This document shows positions 24,640-36,100 of a stretch of DNA of 64,000 bases, piece by piece. The stretch is from Fennellomyces sp. T-0311 (taxonomy: Eukaryota > Mucoromycota > Mucoromycetes > Mucorales > Lichtheimiaceae). The stretch covers positions 682,001-746,000 of the forward strand of contig JALLLT010000003.1 in the NCBI GenBank assembly GCA_025266875.1, read 5' to 3'. The notes beneath the pieces are model-generated. The model made no database searches. It was given only the letters and a program-made list of their open reading frames with translations, and had not been told where the DNA came from. Each line of letters starts with the position of its first letter. Position 1 is the stretch's first letter. The position numbers and the translations under genes were made by a program.

Positions 24640-26199
24640 ATGGCTTTCCATTATCAACTGTGAACGCGTTGAATGTACATTGTCATGTGAGGCAGTTAGA
24701 CAAAAGCAGCAAAAAAAAGGTGCAATTATGATTCAAAAGTAGCTACATAATGTACCTGGGGATATCGACATTGAAATCAATGAAGCGCCTGGGCATGTGC
24801 CAGGTGGAATCGAGCTACATAATATCAAGTAATGGATGGAATATTGGCAATGGACGAGCCACCACCAAGAGAGGAGCATATGCAGTTGAATGGCGGATAT
24901 ACCAAAGGATTACTGAAGAACACACGAAAGCATACGTGGATTGGCTCCACTGCCTTACAAAAACAAGGAAGGGATATGCTTTAAGCTTAACCAGTAGCTG
25001 ATAACCCAACCAATACAGTATCTGGTCTACACATGTAGTGGGGATCATCATTAGGGTAATTTGTTGGTGAAATGCGTTGCCGCGTACGGAGATTTGTGCA
25101 TAACCTAATCGTCAAGAACCAGTGTCTAGAATTATCTGAAGCTGTTGTGAATTGGCATGCCGGAACTAAAGTTGCTGGGACACATCAATGTATTCCGACG
25201 GCGACGGATAGCATGGCCTTGCTTCGTCAGCTTGACATACACCAATATGGCATTGGAATATGGCCAGAATTACGCACATACCAATCATTTATATAACTAA
25301 TCCTTGAATACGGTATTGCAGTGGCGGCACTATCTGCGAAACAAGTGGAAAAGCTGGAGCGAGTGCAAACCGGGTGTATCAAGATGATTAGAAATCGCAA
25401 CAATTCAATTCACTCTCCTATAGCTGTTCCGATGGTGATGGTGGATCTACTGTCGAACGAATCCGCACCAGTGATCTCCAACTCTAGCCTACTGTGCGCC
25501 TAAAATAACTACCAACATCCACCATGGGCGGGACAGTAGAACTTGCGATACTTTCCAATGGCAAGAAATCCCGCGACCAACAGCGGTGACGACCGACAAC
25601 AACCAACCCTTTCAGCCAAAAGCTTAAAAAGCTATAAAGTGAGGTAACACCGTCAAAAAGTTCCGGTTCGAGCAGCAATCAACAGTAAGCGAGATGAAGA
25701 GTTCAAATCAAGAGCCAAAGCATCCATATCAGTATGCTGTCTACGGACAATTCATGTGGTTGATGCAGTATTGTACCTGGAAGTATTAACAGACGATCGG
25801 CATCGGCTTGTCAACTGGAAATTACATTGGCTTCCGTCAACATATAACCCTCCAGACTGCCCTTGTAGACAAGGCAAAGCTAAGAGGGGACATTACATAC
25901 CCTGCTCACCCGTAGAGCCACAAATGCAAGAATTGCTGGCAGCTTTCGGTACCGTCCACGAGCTCGATTGTGGTGCCCACCCGATCCACTATATTCTGAA
26001 CTGCCTTCTGCATTTGGACGCTGGTATCACTCGCGGTAAATGGAGCTCTTCTGGTCGATTTTTGCGCCAGATCAACAACCTAATCCACCCACAAGATGAC
26101 AAGCAAGGCGGCAAAGCAAACACCGGCCTATTCATCCAAGAATTAACCGATTCTCCCGAGGAAATCACACATAACGTGTGTGGTTCTGTAAGGCTCTAG
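24640..26199 (+). mobile_element. Decayed non-LTR (LINE-type) retrotransposon, 3' part
   Basis: Plus-strand fragments in different frames match the end of a LINE reverse transcriptase and the region after it. A YMYGFPLSTVN stretch near 24640 resembles the segment before the YLGI motif, and MYLGIS follows at 24750. The thumb region is at about 25296-25420 (LEYGIAVAALSAKQVEKLERVQ, then GCIKMIRNRN). A C-terminal piece is at 25756-26199 (WKLHWLPSTYNPPDCPCRQGKA ... HYIPC). Stops separate the fragments, and the polymerase active-site part is missing or unrecognisable. The last fragment is open for 147 codons, which could mislead gene callers. Confidence 0.7.
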
Positions 26200-26511
26200 A
26201 TGGTAACTATGGCAGCTACCATCCCCGCGACCTACCATCTCTGGCCACACCGACCTGGTTTTTTTCGCCATCACGGTTTTTTTTTCAAGTATGAGATACA
26301 TGATCTTTTTTGTAATAACTTAAGAAAAACATTGGAACAGCAAGGGAGAGATCTAATACCTTGAGGAGCAGGCCTATTATGTCTCAGAAATAAAGTATAA
26401 CTTTGAACTAAGGTTAGCGGGGACATGTGTAACCAGGGCGTTTTTGGAGTCAAAACCTGAAATTTTCTTTTTGGGACCGACCTTGACGCGTGTCATTATA
26501 CAAAATCCATC

Positions 26512-28520
26512 ATGGCATTACGCATTCCGAAGGGCACACTTCCCCAACTCTTCAAGGAAGGTTACAAGGTATGCAGCAAGCGAGATAATCTAATTGAAAG
26601 ACGTGTACACGAGGCATAATTTATCTGATGGAGCAATCTTTTTGACAGTTCCAACAAGGTGTCGATGAAGCTGTGTTGCGAAACATTGAAGCAACGCATG
26701 AGCTTGCTGAAGTCGTGCGCACATCTATGGGACCTAATGGTATAACTCTATTCCACCATTGTACTTTATGATCCGTGTCATCTGATGGTCAAAAAAATCT
26801 GACAGGTCGTAACAAAATGATCATCAATCATCTCGAGAAGCTTTTCGTTACCAACGATGCCGCAACCATCATTCGTGAACTTGATGTTGTTCATCCTGCT
26901 GCCAAGTTGCTCGTGATGGCATCTCAGCAACAAGAATCCGAAATAGGCGACAATACCAATCTCGTCATCGTCTTGGCCGGTGAATTGCTCAAGAAGGCTG
27001 AACACTTGTTGCGTCTCGGTTTGCACCCCTCTGAAGTTATCCAGGGCTACGAACTTGCTAGAGATAGAGCTCTTGAAATTCTGCAAGGTAAGCGGTGGTC
27101 TTTATATTTTTGCGTGTGAATTGCTCACAAATATATAGATCTTTCGGTGGCTAAGGTTGAAGACCTCACCTCGAGCAAGGAATTGCACAAGACTGTCAAG
27201 GCAGCCATTGGATCAAAGCAATATGGCCACGAAGATCTTTTGAGTGATCTTGTTGTTGAGGCCGCTTTGAACGTGATGCCCAAGAAGCATACGGATTTCA
27301 ACGTGGACAATATTCGAGTTGTAAAGGTTATGGGTTCCAGCATTTATGAATCGAAGGTTGTGCGTGGTATGGTTTTTGGTCGTGAACCCGAAGGTCCTGT
27401 CCAGAGCGCTACCAAGGCTAAGGTTGCAGTCTTCACTTGCCCCTTGGACATCGCACAGACCGAGACCAAGGGTACTGTGCTCATTCACAACGCTCAGGAA
27501 ATGCTGAACTTTAGCAAGGACGAGGAAAAACACATGGAAAAGGTACATCGCGGTGTGTGCAGGGTTTAAAAGAAACAAAAGAACTAAGTCGTGCATGGTA
27601 GATCTTCCAAGAACTGGCTGATGCTGGTGTCAAGGTTGTCGTTACCGGTGCTGGTATTGGTGAATTGGCACAACATTACTTGAACCGTTTCGGTATCTTG
27701 TCTGTCAAGGTGTTGTCCAAGTTTGATATCCGTCGTCTGTGCCGTGTTGTTGGCGCTACTGCATTGGCACGATTGGGCGCTCCAATGGCAGAGGAAATGG
27801 GCTACTGCGATATTGTTGAGACCGTTGAAATCGGTAGCGACCGTGTCACTGTTTTCCGTCAAGAAGAAAAGGACAAATCGCGTACGACTACTGTCGTGAT
27901 CCGTGGCGCAACACAAAACCACATGGATGATATCGAGCGTGCGATTGATGACGGTGTCAATGTCATCAAGGCTGCTACCCGTGAACCTCGTCTGTTGCCC
28001 GGTGCTGGTGCCGTTGAAATGGAATTGAACAAGCGATTGCAAACTGTTGCATCCAAGACTCCTGGTCTGAACCAGCATGCCATCAAGAAGTTTGCTGAGG
28101 CTCTTGAGGTGGTCCCTCGTACTTTGTGCGAGAACGCTGGTATGGATGCCACCGCTGTCTTGTCCCGCCTCTATGCTGCACATTACCAAGAAGGTGATGC
28201 TGGTGTCTCTGTCGGTGTGGATGTCGAGGTACTTTGCATATTACATGCGCATGAACAGTAAGCTGATCATACATGCAGGAAAACAATGACGGTACTTTGG
28301 ATGCGGCCAAGGCTGGTGTTTACGATTCATTCGCTGCCAAGCATTTGGCTATTAAATTGGCTGCTGATACGGCAATAACCGTTTTGCGAGTAGATCAGGT
28401 ATGTTTCTCTTTAATTCCTTGTTATTATAGTATTAACAGAGCTCATGGTAGATTATTATGTCTAAACCTGCTGGAGGACCCAAGCCGCCTAAGGCCCAGG
28501 GCCACTGGGATGATGATTAG
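26512..28520 (+). CDS. CCT8: T-complex protein 1 subunit theta (CCT8) of the cytosolic chaperonin
   Basis: There are seven exons: 26512-26568, 26649-26739, 26806-27087, 27139-27542, 27602-28228, 28279-28398 and 28452-28520, giving 549 residues, the usual length. CCT8 is one of eight subunits of TRiC/CCT, which folds actin and tubulin in an ATP cycle. The sequence shows the theta start (IPKGTLPQLFKEGYK), SMGPNGRNKM, NHLEKLFVTNDAATI, the theta-typical VVRGMVFGREPEGPVQSA, KVLSKFDIRRLCR, and LLPGAGAVEMEL in the second ATP motif. One oddity is that the nucleotide loop usually reading GDGTN is GDNTN here. The C-terminus is short and acidic (GHWDDD). It ends convergent with RRP1, about 165 bp away. 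Confidence 0.97.
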
Positions 28521-28684
28521 ATGATTCTTTAAACTTACTTTTGCATGATGTCCATACACCGTATTTCAAAGAGAAAAAAGTCATTACAATATTTGCTTTC
28601 TGAAAACGATTTTACATATGATAGTACAATGATATGCTCTTGTTTGATGAATGTCATTAAAATAATATATACAGGAGTTTGGGT

Positions 28685-29619
28685 CTAATCTTCGCTTTCA
28701 CTCATCGATTCACCTTCTGCCGCCTTGACTTCTTTCCACTCAACCAAAGTAGCCTTTGCTCTTTTCCGTACGACTTTGTTGATCGAATCTTTGGCAGCAA
28801 CTTGGATGGGTTTCTCGATCGATTCCATGTTCAAATTGATTTCTTCACCTTGCTCCTCCTGCAATTCTAATACTTTGCCGAGTTCCTCAAAGTATACTTC
28901 AAAAATGTGGTATCGAATGGAATCAGGCTTTGTTCGATCAGTAGGGCTAGCTAGAAGTCAGTTACGGATGTCATCAATGAGATTCAGAAGGTGCTTACTT
29001 CAAAGGGCCCTCCAAAAGCATTGTTGTGTACTCTTCCACTATCTCCTCGTTCCAGTCGTGATTTGCTAGAAGCAAAAATGAATAGAACACCACGCGTCTT
29101 AGCAGCATGTAGTACTTATCCAACCTATATCCTTCCGATCAGTTATTCGAGTTGGTGTCTTTACAGGTTAATTCATACCGGATTCTGTCTAATCCATGCC
29201 ATTCTGAGCAATGAATCTCCCAGAAGGCTTCGAGGAACGGAATTGCATTATCCGCTGGTATATCGAGTACGAGAGAGCCAAGTTTCTCTGAAAGATCTTG
29301 CTGAACCAAAGGTTTGTCCGACATCCAGAAACCTATTCCATCACTTAGCAAGTGCAAAAACTGGACTAAAAGAGTTCCTTACAGTAGAATAGACCCTTCC
29401 ATAACTTTAGCAGATCAACCTTGGACAACTCAGGACCCATAGAAATGTATCTCTTCAATGAAGCGACAGCCTTGTCACGCGTCTTCTTTTCTGCAGTAGT
29501 AGTACGATCCGAATGAGTATGTTCAGAGAATGCACACCTTTGTATCACTGTTTTATACCATTAGCAGCTAAATGTTTTCCAAAAGGCAATGAGCTTTCTT
29601 GCGTGATCGTGTCAGACAT
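28685..29619 (-). CDS. RRP1: Ribosomal RNA processing protein 1 (RRP1/Nop52 family)
   Basis: There are five exons: 29619-29559, 29490-29383, 29332-29179, 29124-28999 and 28946-28685, giving 236 residues. The protein acts in the nucleolus in late maturation of the large ribosomal subunit (27S pre-rRNA processing). Family motifs appear in order: GKHLAANEKKTRDKAV near the N-terminus, then [27 protein letters not shown] across the second splice, PFLEAFWEIHCSEWHGLDRIRLDKYY across the third, and a lysine-rich, then acidic C-terminal tail ending SMSESED. It lacks the long basic extension of animal relatives, as in yeast. It starts head-to-head with the mL60 gene, 147 bp between start codons, which fits co-regulated ribosome biogenesis. 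Confidence 0.93.
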
Positions 29620-29766
29620 TTTATAAAAAGTTAGGAAATGAGTGAAGTTTGCAGGAAAGTAAGCCACGAAGTTGCTCCAAATTGGCGTGAGCCAAGCCAC
29701 TGTCTCAAAAGTCCCCTAATGCTGTGCGAGGGGTGACACATTGCTTGAACAACACATACACATAAT

Positions 29767-30135
29767 ATGTTTGGCGCCTTCCGTCAGTCATTCGTAGCTC
29801 AAAGTGGTCTTTTATGGTACTTTCTTTTTTCTATGGTTTCATAAAGTTTACTAAATAAATATGTTAGGAAGAACCCTTTTCGCATGTCTGGCACTCGCAA
29901 AGCCAATGTGCGCAAGAGACTTAAGGCTGTTGACGAAGTGATTGCTACAGTAGCTGATTCAGGCGTTCGCTGCAAAGCTTTGGATAAGGCATTGGCTCTT
30001 CCAAAGGAATCTGAAATGCATCCCCGCGACAAATACACAGTCTTCAGCAGATACGCACGAGGTCACCGTAAATCCCTTCACAAAGTGCCGAAATTCACAA
30101 AGAAGACCGAAAGAACGAGCCCACCTGGTTTCTAG
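29767..30135 (+). CDS. MRPL31: Mitochondrial large ribosomal subunit protein mL60 (Mrpl31)
   Basis: There are two exons, 29767-29816 and 29868-30135, with a 51-nt intron, giving 105 residues. The first exon gives MFGAFRQSFVAQSGLLW and the second continues KNPFRMSGTRKANVRKRLKAVD, matching the start of yeast Mrpl31 (MFGPFK ... GGLLWKIPWRMS). The second half carries PKESEMHPRDKYTVFSR, then YARGHRKSLHKVPKFTKKTER, the conserved C-terminal block. Starting at the internal ATG 29884 would lose 22 conserved residues, so the spliced start is preferred. It is basic, as expected for an rRNA-binding protein imported into mitochondria, and lies divergent from RRP1. Confidence 0.93.
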
Positions 30136-30413
30136 ACATGTACAAAGATTTTGTTTTCCCTTCCTTCCTTTTTATCCAATAAACCCTTCACATAAACTTG
30201 CGCAACCCAGCTCATCTATGATTAATGCGACAACAACACGGGTCATACAAGCTGATATTTGTTACAGCCAAGTTTGAAGCGTTCAGGTACCAGAAGTATA
30301 AACCGGTCGTAACCATGGTGCTTTAGGTTTGTTTTCATGGCAACAAAATTCGATAGCAACAGCCATTTATCGATTTATCAGGGTTTCCGCTGTATATTTT
30401 TTTTCGTGGAATA

Positions 30414-31918
30414 ATGTCGAAAAGACACCTTGAAGACGGCAACATGGAATCAACACCGAAACGATTCCACAGCAATCGTATAGAAAGTTTTCGTGTACTA
30501 CCGTCTCAACGATACAGTGGTGGCTTTCCTGACTATCGACAGCCTGTTGAAGTTAATTCGTACAGCATCGATGGCGATCGTCGAGTTTGGTTCGACAACA
30601 GAGAACTCGTAATGAGCACAGTGGAATGTAAAAACAAAACAGAAGACTTAAGTGCATCTTTAGAAATATTATGCAGAACCGCGACTGACAGCTGGTACAC
30701 CTTCCCTTTCGTATAACTACGATCGATTTATCCAACGCGACGACTCCATACCTGAGCATATCGATACCCTTCTTGACGCGCTAACTGATGCAAAATCTAA
30801 AAACCGAAATAACCCTATCCATGCTGATATTGTAAGATGTATACATCGTTAATAGGCAGGAGTTAATATTGTTCTCGTTTTTACAAGGTCACTTGGCGTG
30901 GCATCATGACAAAATTATTCTGTACGCCGTTTGCACGTAATGAACCTTGGGAATTACGTGCAACGAGGTCCAAGGTTTGCCTTTTTTCCGGGTATGGAAT
31001 TATATTTAACAAAAGTAAATAGGGTACGATATACATCGAAGAGCAGCAAACGGAAAAGAAGCGTAGACAGGAGACAACCATGAACGACCGTCAGCGGCTA
31101 ATGAGCTACTGGGGATATCAATTTGAAGCAATGTGTACGACAACGGAACCGAACGGAAAAGCTCCAGAAGTGAATGAGGATATGGGAGCACCCAATACCA
31201 ATATACAATACTGTGTGGTAGTGAGAACGAAACTTGGGAAAAACTCGATTGTAATGGGTGCCGAGGTGGATTGCATAGAAGGTACACTAACTCCATTCGC
31301 CGGATAAACCCAAGCTAATCTACGTACAAGGATTGAAACCGACAGCTCCAGAAGGAAAAAGTCCATTGAAGCAGTACATTGAACTGAAAACCTCGAGACG
31401 TATCGAAGTTGAACGTCAACAGATATCTTTTGAAAAGTAATAATGCATGATCCCATACTTCCATGAAGTCAGTACTCATCTATAATTAGGTTCAAGCTGC
31501 TTAAGTTCTGGGCACAATCGTTCCTTGTGGGGATTCCTCGGGTGATATGCGGTTTCCGGGACGACGATGGCAACATTAGCCATCTGGAGACTATAAAGAC
31601 GCTCGAGATTCCACGTAGGGTGCGCGGGAAGCCGAATATGTGGGTAAGTTTCATTGTCTCACATATACTATACGTCGCTTACTCTGGAACGCGCAGGACC
31701 CGTCTGCCTGCATGAACTTTGCTAATCAGTTTCTGGACTGGCTCAAGTCGGTAGTGACGGTGGACAATCCATCAGTGACGTATTCGATTGTATGGAAGGA
31801 ACCATGGCGGGAGATTACGGTTGAGTGCAATGGACGAAAGGACACGTTTATAACGCAACGGTATCTGGATGGTGAAGTAAGCCATGAGATCGGAGGCGCA
31901 CGGGCTGAAGGATTGTGA
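30414..31918 (+). CDS. RAI1: RAI1/DXO decapping and 5'-pyrophosphohydrolase nuclease
   Basis: There are seven exons: 30414-30627, 30692-30831, 30888-30974, 31023-31281, 31331-31436, 31490-31643 and 31697-31918, giving 393 residues. RAI1/DXO enzymes remove faulty 5' caps or pyrophosphate from RNA and, in yeast, stabilise the exonuclease Rat1. The catalytic motifs are visible: RDDSIPEHIDTLLDAL, VTWRGIMTKL (motif with Arg), SIVMGAEVDC (metal-binding Glu and Asp), YIELKTS (Glu-x-Lys), and LLKFWAQSFLVGIPR (the Gln that completes the site). The 49-nt fourth intron was chosen because it joins VDCIEG to LKPTAPEGK at the length seen in relatives. Whether it pairs with Rat1 or acts alone as DXO cannot be read from sequence. 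Confidence 0.94.
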
Positions 31919-32001
31919 TATATCACTTGTGACTATTTGAGGCTGTTGTGCCCTTGCATATATTACACAATAGCCAGATTTATGACAACATTTTTCCTTT
32001 C

Positions 32002-33017
32002 ATGGCCGAGCATACAGAAAATAGAGAATTGCAACAGGAAGAGTTCATGGCATTGGACGCCATTTACGGTCCGGAAGTTATAAAAAAAGACGAAAGCAGT
32101 TCCGACGAATACATTGTTACCATCAACCTGGATCAGGACGACGAAAACGTAAAGTCTCCCAGGATTCTCGTTGTTCGCTTCTTTCTCCCACCGACGTACC
32201 CGAGCAATGATCCCCCGGTCTATGAAGTTTCTTCAGTATACTGCGGCACCCATCGTGTCGACAGTACCATGCTTAACAAGATTGACGAGGAGTTCAGCGT
32301 CATTTTCCAACCTGGCGAAGTTGTCCTGTTCGAATGGATTTCGTGGTTACGCGATTTCTTGGAAACCGAGATTGACAAGCCTGACGAAGACGCGTTATGC
32401 CAGCAGCTTGAGCTTCAAAAGTTTGAGAATGAACCAAAAGAAGAGGTACGCTTACAAGATAAAGATAAGTTTGATCACTTATTTCTATGATCAGGTAAAA
32501 GATAACGCGTTGATCGAGAGTAGAACGTCCAGTCCTTCAGTGGTGGCACCGCCTATCTATACCAGTCCGGAACCCCTTGTCGATCGCAAGTCGGTGTTCA
32601 AGGCTCATGTTGCAGAAGTTCATAATGCTGACCAAGTTCGAGCCGTGGTATCCAAGCTGTTGGAGGATAAGAAAGTTGCCAAAGCAACGCACAATATCAT
32701 GGCATACCGCATCATTTTGCCCAATGGACGACTGCTCCAGGATAACGATGATGATGGCGAAACGGCTGCCGGCGGTAAGTTGCTGTTGGGCTCGATGGTT
32801 AATGACACTTAACTCTTTTCCTCTAGGTCGGTTACTACACATGATGGAGATCACGGATGTCCAGAACGTTGTCGTAGTGGTGAGCCGGTGGTTTGGAGGA
32901 ATTCTCCTTGGTGCAGATCGATTCAAGGATATCAACAACTGCGCAAGGGCTGCGCTGGAGGATTGCGGGTACATCCAACCAACTAATAAAGGAAGCAAGG
33001 GCAAGCGCAAGAAATAA
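32002..33017 (+). CDS. YIH1: YIH1/IMPACT homologue, inhibitor of Gcn2 activation
   Basis: There are three exons, 32002-32445, 32495-32774 and 32827-33017, giving 304 residues. The N-terminal RWD domain (about residues 8-130) shows LQQEEFMALDAIYGPE and LPPTYPSNDPPVYE, the YPxxxP signature. The C-terminal ancient UPF0029 domain (about 190-295) shows SVFKAHVAEV, THNIMAYRI, GRLLHMMEI and VVVVVSRWFGGILLGADRFK. By family knowledge the RWD domain competes with Gcn2 for Gcn1 and so dampens the amino-acid starvation response; IMPACT also binds actin in yeast. The tail is basic (KGSKGKRKK). The ATG at 32002 is used because the RWD begins directly after it; an in-frame ATG 54 bp upstream is possible. 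It converges on INTS4. Confidence 0.95.
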
Positions 33018-33190
33018 AATGATCCACGAACAACCAACATCCATTTTTGCTTAATAACCGAGAATCAATACTTCCCACCTTCCCTTGTAAATTGCACTCG
33101 TTTTAAAATACAAAAGTTTATTAACACTACTTGACATGCAGTGAGAATGATGGGGGAAAGTACATGGGAAGAAAAAATCCTGACTTGTGT

Positions 33191-36100
33191 TTACATCATT
33201 CCGGCAATGCCGCGCTGCCGAGCACCCGCGCTTGCGGCTGGAACCTGTTGAGCTTTACGAGAGTATGGATGGATAGTGTAAAGCACAGGCTCACTGATGG
33301 GGATAGAAACTACATTATGAGATTGCTGGATGGAGTGTTTGCTTGTGGCTTCAGCATTTGGATATCTCATTATATAGCCATCCAAGCCAGACAGATCTGG
33401 TTCAAACGATCTGACTATCCGTAATGAGATATTGCAAGGCTCTGCAGAGTATATGTTTAGATCATTTATGATGTAAACGCGCACTGTCTTTACCTGTCCA
33501 TCCAGGATAACGCAATTCAACCTTGGCTTTCAATTTGTAGCAGAACGGCGTCGTTGGTACAAAATCGTTCGCTATGGGCCAGTAAACTTGCGTTGTCTGA
33601 TCAGGATTTGTAATCTTTGCAGCAAAACGAATCAGCAACCAGCATATCCCAGAAATTAACCCGCTTTACCTCAATGGCTGTATCATAGATGTCACTCGAG
33701 TTGTAGATGTTTGCTTCCACATCCAGACTAACACGTATGTTTGATTTGAACTTGAGTGGTTTATCCACATTTGGCTGTGGACTGATGATTTCAGCACTAG
33801 TGTGCTTTACCGCATTGCTCAAATCCAAATCCATCGGAAGAAATTCCTGGTACTTTTCGTTAATCAACTGATCGATCCATGAATAAACCTGCACTTACAG
33901 TCAAGAAAGAGTGAAGTCCAACCCATTTAGCTGCAGTTGGGTCTGTGCTGATTTTCACAAGAATGCTTCTCAAGTCACCAATGGAGAGCTTTTGATATAC
34001 TTCTTTCTCCAGGTACCTGTAATAGATAGGTTAGTCACTATTCACATCCGACTCGCCTTGAACTTACTTGCTCATCTGGTCGATCCGATTAACAAAGGCA
34101 ATGAAGATACTTTGTAACTTGAATGATGATGTGTTTGAGCTAATTTGGTTTGCTAAGTGAGAAAAAGACCTATCGAGTATTAGCCCTGACTTACACTGGC
34201 ATATCCTTAATGATTCCAAAAGTCCAGATGATGCCGACAAGTATCCGGAAATACATCGTGACCTGGATGTTCCATGTTGATAATCCAATAAAGCTGTTTT
34301 GCATTGTATATGATGCTTGAAGTAGATTGGTGGCGGCGATTTGAGCAGTGGATGCGAACGATGGCGTTCCGAAATTTTGCTTGATCTATCATTGCTTAGC
34401 ATGTAATCCAATATTATGGTGGTAAGACTTACTCGAAGCACTAGTTCATAACATTCGAGATATGCGATTGCCAGACGCACATTGCCTGTCGGATGTAAGG
34501 TACATATATACTTGTAATTTCTATCATTAGAAAAAAAGTTAATTTATTGTCATAGCCGTCAGAGAACACCCACTTTATGGCATCTTGAATGGTTGCTAAC
34601 GCAGCAGTATACTCCAGCCGTTCTGCTTGTCTCTTTACAATCTGAAGTAGATTTGAAGTCGTTGCTGTATAATCATTGATGTCTCTGAGACTCATTTTTG
34701 CCACTATGGCCGGCGATTAGCTCAAACACTCATTAATCAATCATGACAGTACCTGTCTCTGAAACGAATCCATCGATACTGGTATATTCTGGGCTTTTCA
34801 TCAAACCCTTTTCATGCAAAACCTGGAAATCACTGTTAGTTTTATATTGCCACATTGATCCGGGATCGTACCTTTAAATCTTGTACACAATCGGGATACT
34901 TCCGCCGATAGTAAGCAAAGTGTTGGAATATGTAGGCGGGAAGATTGGTTGCCAATGATGGCTGGGATACGACGGCATTGACTAAAAGTATTACACGAGC
35001 AGTATCTATCCGATGTCGGTTAAGTTTACGATCATAAAATGGACAGTGAAGTAATACTCACATATTGGGCTCTCGGTGCTTGGCTCTTTGGTCATGTATC
35101 GATGATCAATATCGAATAAGCTTTCGCGGCATTTGGCTATAATAACGTTGTTGATACTTTTTTCATCTTATGAGAGTTGAGGACTTACAAACAATTGCAG
35201 GATGCCGCTTTCCTACTTCCCGGATACATCGATAGATTGAGATCAAGTCCTGCGGATATCGTTTTATGTTTCCCATGAGTTCGGTCATTAACAGCAGCAG
35301 GGATTCTTCATTGACAATTTCGACAACACTATAGCAGCAAAATTTAGTTTATAAGGGTTTAAATTTGGCTTCCATGGATACTGACGCTAGAAGATCATGT
35401 GTTGCGAATCGAGTCGTTTGGTCGTAGTCATCCAATGTACCAGTAGAGATTTCCAGCTGTTCCAGATCGAACTTTAACGGCCATCGAGTGCCAATTTTTC
35501 GCAAACTGTTGATAGCATTAATACGAACTTGAGGAATTTCGTCATTAAACATATCTATAACAGCAAACTAAGCTTCCAAGGTACATCAACGAAACAAAAT
35601 TGATGCTTACCAACAAGAGCATTTATGGCTTTGTTCACAAGATGCCCATTGTACATGCATAGTTCACAAATCGAATCTAGTTCGGACGTTACGAAAAAAA
35701 GTAAGCTTCGAAAGGAGTCGTTTACGAACCTATGGATGCATTTCGAACTTCTTGAAATTCGTCTTCGAGACCATGCACAAACGCACCGCAAGCTCCTGAA
35801 TCCATGATACGAAACTCATCCGCTTCCACATCAAAATCTCCTTCTGCAACTGGAATAATCTATAAATCGATTAGCAGCAGTTACGCTACGATGCTTATAG
35901 AGCTTGCCTCGTGTTTTCTTTGGAATTTACGATCAACTTTTCGTCTCAAGCGGGACATGATTTGCTTGCTAAAGGTCTGTGACAACACGTCCGGATTGAC
36001 GTGCTGATAGGACGACATGATAACACAGGCCTTGGTTCGAATAATGACTGAAACATCATTGACCAAATCGCATATCTTTGAGAAAGCGTCATCGATCAGG

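Noticed and set aside
25756..26199. 147-codon open frame as a host gene
   Set aside because: Its position after LINE thumb-region fragments and its CxC...HYIPC composition fit the tail of a non-LTR element.
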